DNA of 64,000 bases from Streptomyces sp. NBC_00370. Lineage in GTDB: Bacteria; Actinomycetota; Actinomycetes; Streptomycetales; Streptomycetaceae. The position numbers were made by a program, and so were the translations under genes. Where the stretch lies: positions 3,106,501 to 3,170,500 of the forward strand of contig NZ_CP107968.1 of assembly GCF_036084755.1 (NCBI RefSeq). The letters are read 5' to 3'. Below the pieces are notes generated by a model. That model made no database searches. It saw nothing but the letters and a program-made list of their open reading frames with translations, and was not told the DNA's origin. Shown here one piece after another: positions 58,378-64,000 of this stretch; position 1 is the first letter of the stretch; the number at the start of each line of letters is the position of its first letter.

Positions 58378-59352
58378 TCACACAGCCGATCGGTCCGCGT
58401 ACATCTTGGCGATCACGGCCTCGATGTCCGGCTCCCGCACCGACAGGTCGACCAGCGGATACGCGGCCGCCACCCGCGCCACGAGCGGCGCCGCCGACTG
58501 CGTCGCGGGGAACGCCAGCCACTGCCGCGGCCCGTCCACCCGTACGACCCGGGCCCCCGGCGCCTCGATCGGCGGCAGCTCGCGCTCCAGGTCCACCACC
58601 AACGTCCGCTCGCTCTCACCGACTTCGTGCAGCCCGGCCAGCGAACCGTCGTACAGCAGCCGGCCGTGGTCGATGACCATCACCCGCTTGCAGAGCATCT
58701 CGATGTCCGTCAGGTCGTGTGTCGTGAGCAGCACCGTCGTGCCGCGCTCGGCGTTCAACTCCCGCAGGAACTCCCGCACCTTGGCCTTGGAGATCACATC
58801 GAGCCCGATCGTCGGCTCGTCCAGGTACAGCACCTCAGGATCGTGCAGCAGGGCCGCCGCGATGTCGCCGCGCATCCGCTGGCCCAGGGAGAGCTGTCGT
58901 ACCGGTACGTCCAACAGGTCGGCCAGGTCGAGCAGTTCGACACAGCGCTCCAGATTGGCCCGGAACCGCGCGTCCGGGACGCGGTACATCCGGTGCATCA
59001 GCCGGTACGAGTCGATCAGCGGCAGGTCCCACCAGAGCGTCGTCCGCTGGCCGAAGACCACACCGATGCGCTGCGCGAGCCTCGTACGCTCCCGGGACGG
59101 ATCGATGCCGGCGACCCGCAGCCGGCCCGCGCTCGGGGTCAGAATGCCGGTGAGCATCTTGATGGTGGTCGACTTGCCGGCCCCGTTCGGGCCGATGTAG
59201 CCGACCATCTCGCCGCGCGGCACCCGGAAGCTGATGCCGTCGACCGCCCGCACCTGGTGCTTCTCGCGGCGCAGCCGGCCGACCTTGCGCCGGACGTCGA
59301 AGACCTTCTCGATCCCGTCGAGTTCGATGAATTCCGCACCGCTCGTACCCAT
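58378..59352 (-). CDS. ABC-2 exporter ATP-binding protein
   Basis: A 324-residue ATPase. Walker A GPNGAGKS, signature LSLGQRMRGDIAAALLHDPEVLYLDEPTIGLD, and switch His in TTHDLTDIEML are present; the FGQRTTLWWDLPLIDSYRL segment marks the family paired with DUF990-type permeases. GGAGGAG precedes the ATG. It follows two permease genes on the same strand (gap 36 bases) and energises them. The substrate is unknown. Confidence 0.92.
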   Translation of the reverse strand: MGTSGAEFIELDGIEKVFDVRRKVGRLRREKHQVRAVDGISFRVPRGEMVGYIGPNGAGKSTTIKMLTGILTPSAGRLRVAGIDPSRERTRLAQRIGVVFGQRTTLWWDLPLIDSYRLMHRMYRVPDARFRANLERCVELLDLADLLDVPVRQLSLGQRMRGDIAAALLHDPEVLYLDEPTIGLDVISKAKVREFLRELNAERGTTVLLTTHDLTDIEMLCKRVMVIDHGRLLYDGSLAGLHEVGESERTLVVDLERELPPIEAPGARVVRVDGPRQWLAFPATQSAAPLVARVAAAYPLVDLSVREPDIEAVIAKMYADRSAV

Positions 59353-59388
59353 GCCCACTCCTCCTCGCCGTCGCCGTTCGATCCGTCT

Positions 59389-60291
59389 TCAGCTGCCGGT
59401 GCTGCGGTACGCCCGCAGCCCCGCCCGCCACAGCACACCGGCCAGCGCGCAGCACACCACCGCCACCACCGGGGGCAGGAACGCCACGAACTCCGGCAGC
59501 CCCAACGGGTCCTGCCTGTCGAGCACATACAGCGCCGGCAGCCAGTTGACGAAGGCCAGCGGCACCAGGAACGTCACCCCGCGCACCAGGTCCTTCGCGA
59601 ACAGTCCCGGCGGGTACTGGAGCAGCGTCGTCCCGCCGTACGTGAAGGCGTTCTGCACCTGCGAGGCGTCCTGCGCCCAGAACTGGAAGGCCGCGCCGGC
59701 GACGAACACCGCACCGAAGATCACCGCGCCGCACACCACCATCATCGGCACCATCAGCACCCGCAGCGGCGTCCAGTCGACGTCCAGCACGGCGAGCGAG
59801 TAGCCCAGCACCAGCGCGCCCTGGAGCACCCGGCCGAACCGCCGCAGGGCGAACCGGTCGGCCGCCATCTGCGCGAGCACCGGCACCGGGCGCAGCAGCA
59901 GTGTGTCGAGCGTGCCGTCCCGCACCCGCGACCCGAGCCGGTCCATCGAGCCCACCGTCAGGTCGGTGAGACCGAACGCCACCGTCGACGTGCCGTAGAG
60001 GAAGGCGACCTCCTGCAGCGAGTAACCGCCCAGCGTGTCCACGTGGTTGAACATCAGCAGGATCGTCACGAAGTCGAAGGCCGTCGCGGCGAAGTTGCCG
60101 AACGCGGTCATCACGAACGACGCGCGGTACGCCATCGTCGACCGCAGCCACATCCTGACGATCAGCAGGTAGGCGCCGAGGCCGTCCCGCAGCGCGGCCC
60201 ACCGCGTCGACCGGGGAACCCACACCTCACCGGCGGGCCCCGCCGCCCCCGCGACCCACTCGGTCGTTCCAGCCACTCCGGACTCAGCCAC
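59389..60291 (-). CDS. ABC-2 type permease, subunit 2
   Basis: A 300-residue membrane protein with about six helices after a hydrophilic N-terminus (1-30), and the family segment GSMDRLGSRVRDGTLDTLLLRPVPVLAQMAADRFALRRFGRVLQG. The GTG start overlaps the preceding permease stop by 8 bases. Pairs with subunit 1 and the ATPase as one exporter. Confidence 0.88.
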   Translation of the reverse strand: MAESGVAGTTEWVAGAAGPAGEVWVPRSTRWAALRDGLGAYLLIVRMWLRSTMAYRASFVMTAFGNFAATAFDFVTILLMFNHVDTLGGYSLQEVAFLYGTSTVAFGLTDLTVGSMDRLGSRVRDGTLDTLLLRPVPVLAQMAADRFALRRFGRVLQGALVLGYSLAVLDVDWTPLRVLMVPMMVVCGAVIFGAVFVAGAAFQFWAQDASQVQNAFTYGGTTLLQYPPGLFAKDLVRGVTFLVPLAFVNWLPALYVLDRQDPLGLPEFVAFLPPVVAVVCCALAGVLWRAGLRAYRSTGS

Positions 60292-61084
60292 CCTGGACCA
60301 CCACTCTCCTCGTCGCGACTCCTTGCAGCGCGCGCCCGGCCGCCAGCAGCGCCGCCGCCCACCCCGCCTGGAACGCGTACGCCCGGACCAGCTCCCACCC
60401 GGTGCTCTTGCCGAGGAAGACATCGGCGGGGATCTGGAGCATCGAGGCCCAGGGCAGGGCGCGCGACACCTCGCCCAGCAGCCCCGGAAAGAGCGTCAGC
60501 GGCAGCAGCATCCCGGAGAAGAACATCCCGGCGAGACCGGCGATCTGCGCCGCGCCGGCCCCGTCCAGCAGCCAGAACGCGGACAGCGCGACGAGGTAGC
60601 GGATCGCGAAGCTCACCACCACACCGAGGGCCACGGACAGCAGGAACGCCAGCCAGGTCAGCGGGTTCACCGGCAGCGCCAGCTCGAAGGCGAGCGAGCC
60701 GAGCACCATCGGTGCCACGCCCCGGCCGATCAGATGGAACGCGGCTCGGCCCAGATCGCCCGCCAGCCACCACAGTTGGAGATCGGCGGGCCGGTACAGA
60801 TCGACGGCGATGTTGCCGGTGCGGATCCGCTCGATCAGTTCGTCGGCGAAGCCGCCGCCCATCATCTCGCAGGTCATCAGCAGGGCCTGGCCGAGCCAGA
60901 CGAAGGTGATCGCCTGTGACAGGTCGTATCCGCCGAGTCGCGGCCGCTCGTGCCACAGCGCGATGTAGGTGTAGGTGATGATGAAACCGAAGACGGTGTT
61001 CGTGAACACGCCCGCGACCGTGGCCATCCGGTACGTCGCGTAGCGGCGGAACCCGCCCCTGGCCACCAGCCAGTACAGCCGCAC
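60284..61084 (-). CDS. ABC-2 type permease, subunit 1
   Basis: A 266-residue six-helix permease of the same family (ELIERIRTGNIAVDLYRPADLQLWWLAGDLGRAAFHLIGRG). First gene of the three-gene exporter operon. Start ATG of MRLYWLVARGG. Confidence 0.88.
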   Translation of the reverse strand: MRLYWLVARGGFRRYATYRMATVAGVFTNTVFGFIITYTYIALWHERPRLGGYDLSQAITFVWLGQALLMTCEMMGGGFADELIERIRTGNIAVDLYRPADLQLWWLAGDLGRAAFHLIGRGVAPMVLGSLAFELALPVNPLTWLAFLLSVALGVVVSFAIRYLVALSAFWLLDGAGAAQIAGLAGMFFSGMLLPLTLFPGLLGEVSRALPWASMLQIPADVFLGKSTGWELVRAYAFQAGWAAALLAAGRALQGVATRRVVVQGG

Positions 61085-61225
61085 GGCGCTTCCTCCCCCG
61101 GTCGAGGCCCCTGCGGACAGCGAAAAGCGCCCGTCCAGGCACCAAAGCGCACGAGCCTAGTCCGGCGGAGCCGAGCGGCGCGAGGGATTATCCGCCAGGT
61201 CACCCGTACGGGAATGCGGTGCGGC

Positions 61226-61304
61226 CCGGGGCGGATTCCTGCTCACCCGGGGCGGATTCGTGCTCAGCCGGGGCGGACTCCTGCTCACCCGGAGCTGATT
61301 CCTC
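61226..61304. repeat. 21-bp tandem repeats upstream of the penicillin-binding protein gene
   Basis: Three full units (61226, 61247, 61268) of CCGGGGCGGATTCCTGCTCAC-type sequence plus a partial fourth at 61289. They lie in the 342-base gap 61085-61426 between divergent exporter and penicillin-binding protein genes. The rest of the gap holds no gene; GTAACG/CGTTAC half-sites at 61350 and 61376 flank a possible promoter. Confidence 0.75.
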
Positions 61305-61426
61305 CCCGCTGCCCGTGTTTCATCGCACTCGGCAGCGTTTCTTCAGGGTGTAACGCGATTCGCCTGATACGACACCGTTACGCCGGAGAGTGAACCGCCG
61401 GCGGCGGCCGAGGAGTCTTCCCACAT

Positions 61427-63877
61427 ATGAGCGACGAGCCACAGCAACAGGGGTGGGCCCCCCGGGACCCCACCGAGGGCGGGCCGGCGCCGGACCCGTC
61501 CGGCAAGGCCGGCAAGAAGGGCAAACGGCCGAAGCGCACCGGCTGGCGCCGGCTCTTCCCGACCTGGCGCATGTGGCTCGGCGGGATCGTCACCCTCGCC
61601 GTGATCCTCGTCATCGGCTTCATCGTGGGCTACAAGACCGTCGACATCCCGTCGGCCAACGCCGCAGCCACCGCCCAGTCCAACGTCTACCTCTACGAGG
61701 ACGGCACCCAGATCGCCCGTGACGGCGAGATCAACCGCGAGAACGTCCAGCTCGCGCAGATCCCCAAGCACGTCCAGCGCGCCGTACTCGCCGCCGAGGA
61801 CCGGGACTTCTACAACGAACCGGCCGTCGACCCGCAGGGCATGGCACGCGCCGCCTGGAACACCGTGACCGGCAAGGGCACCCAGGGCGGCTCCACCATC
61901 ACGCAGCAGTACGTGAAGAACTACTACCTCGGCCAGGAACAGACCGTCCTGCGGAAGTTCAAGGAATTCTTCATCTCGATCAAGCTCAACCGCGAGCAGT
62001 CGAAGGCGGAGATCCTCCAGGGCTATCTGAACACCAGCTACTTCGGCCGCAACGCCTACGGCATCCAGGCGGCGGCCCAGGCGTACTACGGCAAGGACGT
62101 CGAGGACATCAGCACAGCGCAGGGCGCGTATCTCGCGTCACTGCTCAACGCGCCCAGCGAGTACGACGTCGTCGCCCACCCGGAGAACAAGGCCGCGGCG
62201 CTCGCCCGCTGGAACTACGTGCTCGACGGCATGGTGAAGGAGGACTGGCTCACCCAGGCCGACCGGGCGACGCTGACCTTCCCGACCCCCGGCAAGTTCA
62301 AGCCGTCGACGGCCGGACTCTCCGGACAGCGCGGCTACATCGTCCAAGCGGTCAAGGACTACCTCACCACCAACAAGATCATCGACGAGAACACCCTGGC
62401 CAGCGGCGGATACCGGATCGTCACCACGCTGGAGCGCAAGAAGCAGGACGCCTTCACCCAGGCCGTCACCGACCAGGTCACCTCGAAACTCGACCCGAAG
62501 AAGCGCAAGGCCGACCGCAACGTCCGCGTCGGCGGCGCCTCCGTCGACCCGGCGACCGGCAAGGTCGTCGCCATGTACGGGGGCATCGACTACACCAAGC
62601 AGTACGTCAACAACGCCACCCGCCGCGACTTCCAAGTCGGCTCCACCTTCAAGCCGTTCGTCTTCGCCTCGGCCGTGCAGAACCGGTCCGAGACCCAGGA
62701 CGGCGCCCGCATCACCCCCAACACCCGCTACGACGGCACCAATCAGCGCATGGTGCAGGGCCCGGACGGACCGACCGGCTACGCGCCGTCCAACGAGGAC
62801 GACGTGTCGTACGGCGACATCACCGTCAGCAAGGCCACCGACAAGTCCGTCAACGCCGTCTACGCGCAGATGGCCGAGGACGTGGGCCCGCGCACGGTCA
62901 AGGACACCGCAGTCGCCCTCGGGATCCCGGCGACCACCCCCGACCTGTCGGCCACCCCGTCCATCGCGCTCGGCCCGGCCACGGCGAGCGTCCTCGACAT
63001 GTCCGAGGCGTACGCGACGCTCGCCAACCACGGCAAGCACGGCACGTACACCCTGGTCACCCGGATCAGCAAGAACGGCAGCGCGCTCAAGCTCCCCGAG
63101 CAGAAGACGCGGCAGGCGGTCAGCAGGCAGGCCGCCGACACGACGACGTCGATCCTGCGCAGCGTCGTCGAGAGCTCCGGCGGTACGGGTACGGCGGCGC
63201 AGAGCGCCGGGCGGCCCGCCGCCGGCAAGACCGGCACGGCCGAGGACGACAAGGCCGCCTGGTTCGCCGGGTACACCCCGGACCTCGCGACCGTCGTCGC
63301 CATCATGGGCGCCGACCCGGAGACCGCCAAGCAGAAGCCGCTGTACGGGGCGCTCGGCCAGGAGCGGATCAACGGCGGCGGCCCGCCCGCCCAGATCTGG
63401 GGCCAGTACACGGCCGACGCGCTCAAGGGCACGCCGGCGAGCACGTTCCACCTGAAGCTCCAGAAGGGCGCCCAGGCGACCCAGCCGCCCCCGGACAACG
63501 CGTCGGACGAGCCGTCCGACCCCGGCCAGACGCAGTCGCAGGACCCGGGGACCGGAGGCCGGACCGGCGGTGACACCGGCGACCAGACACAGGGCCAGAC
63601 GGGCGGCGGCGACACCGGAACCCCGACCCAGGGCCAGACAGGAAGCCCCGACGGCGGCCAGACCGGCAGCCCCACCACCGGCGGCACCGACCCGACGGGC
63701 GGCGGTACGGCCGACGGCGGTACGGGGGACGGCGGCACCGGAGGCGACGGGGGCGGCGACACCGGCGGCGGGGGCAACGGCGGGAACGGCTCCGGGGGTG
63801 ACGGGAGCGGCGGCAACGCCAACGAGGGACCGAGCACGGGAGGCGGCACCGGCGGCCTGCCGGGGCTGACCTTCTGA
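61427..63877 (+). CDS. Bifunctional penicillin-binding protein (GT51 transglycosylase and transpeptidase)
   Basis: An 816-residue class A penicillin-binding protein. A basic cytoplasmic tail and one helix (about 50-70) precede the GT51 domain with catalytic Glu124 (AAEDRDFY) and GGSTITQQYVKN. The transpeptidase domain has Ser406-Thr-Phe-Lys409 (GSTFKPF), Ser474-Val-Asn476 and Lys601-Thr-Gly. A long Gly/Thr/Asp/Gln-rich C-terminus (about 685-816, GGTGDGGTGGDGGGD) is disordered and probably extends into the wall. It polymerises and crosslinks peptidoglycan at the outer face of the membrane. All active-site motifs are intact. Confidence 0.95.
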   Translation: MSDEPQQQGWAPRDPTEGGPAPDPSGKAGKKGKRPKRTGWRRLFPTWRMWLGGIVTLAVILVIGFIVGYKTVDIPSANAAATAQSNVYLYEDGTQIARDGEINRENVQLAQIPKHVQRAVLAAEDRDFYNEPAVDPQGMARAAWNTVTGKGTQGGSTITQQYVKNYYLGQEQTVLRKFKEFFISIKLNREQSKAEILQGYLNTSYFGRNAYGIQAAAQAYYGKDVEDISTAQGAYLASLLNAPSEYDVVAHPENKAAALARWNYVLDGMVKEDWLTQADRATLTFPTPGKFKPSTAGLSGQRGYIVQAVKDYLTTNKIIDENTLASGGYRIVTTLERKKQDAFTQAVTDQVTSKLDPKKRKADRNVRVGGASVDPATGKVVAMYGGIDYTKQYVNNATRRDFQVGSTFKPFVFASAVQNRSETQDGARITPNTRYDGTNQRMVQGPDGPTGYAPSNEDDVSYGDITVSKATDKSVNAVYAQMAEDVGPRTVKDTAVALGIPATTPDLSATPSIALGPATASVLDMSEAYATLANHGKHGTYTLVTRISKNGSALKLPEQKTRQAVSRQAADTTTSILRSVVESSGGTGTAAQSAGRPAAGKTGTAEDDKAAWFAGYTPDLATVVAIMGADPETAKQKPLYGALGQERINGGGPPAQIWGQYTADALKGTPASTFHLKLQKGAQATQPPPDNASDEPSDPGQTQSQDPGTGGRTGGDTGDQTQGQTGGGDTGTPTQGQTGSPDGGQTGSPTTGGTDPTGGGTADGGTGDGGTGGDGGGDTGGGGNGGNGSGGDGSGGNANEGPSTGGGTGGLPGLTF

Positions 63878-63899
63878 CCCGCACGCGAAGGCGGGGCTG

Positions 63900-64000
63900 T
63901 CAGTGACCCGAGGTCGCTTTCAGCCCCACCACCGCCACCAGCAGCAGACAGACGAAGAAGATCCGGGCCGCGGTCACCGGTTCGTGCAGCACCACCATGC
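63900..64000 (-). CDS. Small multidrug resistance (SMR) transporter, 3' end only
   Basis: Only the last ~33 codons are inside the window. They read EPVTAARIFFVCLLLVAVVGLKATSGH, the fourth helix and C-terminus typical of SMR/EmrE-type four-helix exporters. The start lies beyond base 64000. Confidence 0.7.
   Translation of the reverse strand, partial: MVVLHEPVTAARIFFVCLLLVAVVGLKATSGH

Overview
The window is high-GC actinobacterial chromosome, almost certainly Streptomyces. Codon third positions are strongly G/C, GTG starts and GTGA/ATGA start-stop overlaps are common, and the left part carries the Streptomyces hyphal-tip glycan locus (LPMO, SPFH protein, NlpC/P60 protein, cslA, glxA, cslZ). 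The origin is inferred from gene content and codon use, not from a database match.

Layout. 0-1.1 kb: an IclR regulator and tRNA-Lys(CTT). 1.1-6.5 kb: secreted phospholipase A2, then a sensor kinase divergent from an ATPase/FtsX-type ABC exporter. 6.5-15.9 kb: copper LPMO, SPFH membrane protein, NlpC/P60 cell-wall protein, a second identical tRNA-Lys, then cslA-glxA and the convergent GH6 gene cslZ; a DasR-type site lies upstream of the LPMO gene. 16.0-18.2 kb: class F sortase with a secreted partner and a NagD-like HAD phosphatase. 18.3-25.1 kb: a complete aminophosphonate uptake and degradation set (binding protein, two permeases, ATPase, phosphonatase-like HAD, FAD oxidoreductase, DasR-like GntR regulator). 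25.1-36.7 kb: LAXTG surface protein, ROK regulator divergent from a Gfo/Idh/MocA oxidoreductase, heme-degrading-domain protein, SDR, XRE regulator, FAH-family hydrolase, a YidC paralogue, DUF6412, a sodium:solute symporter with its DUF3311 partner, and a SEC-C protein.

36.7-50.3 kb (up to the HTH gene ending at 51331) is an inserted defence island of visibly lower GC: the 60-base line at 39421 has 27 G/C and the line at 38701 has 25. It holds two interleaved restriction-modification-like modules. Module A is paraMORC ATPase, Z1 helicase, NaeI-family endonuclease, Vsr and a C5 cytosine methyltransferase. Module B is a second C5 methyltransferase, an HNH endonuclease, an SNF2-type helicase, a ParB-fold protein and an HNH-like protein that has lost its catalytic His, next to an HTH gene. 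The two methyltransferases share a nearly identical target-recognition segment, so the modules probably see the same DNA site. Unusual regulatory DNA sits at the junctions: a perfect 38-bp palindrome, a 23-bp near-palindrome, and a hairpin burying the ribosome-binding site of the first gene. Module B is the best candidate for an undescribed system.

51.4-64 kb returns to core chromosome: DinB-like protein, thioredoxin-fold lipoprotein, AbiEi-like/nuclease-fold protein, DUF445 membrane protein, SGNH hydrolase, DUF1707 protein, an ABC-2 exporter (ATPase and two permeases), a bifunctional penicillin-binding protein, and the 3' end of an SMR-family transporter cut by the window edge.
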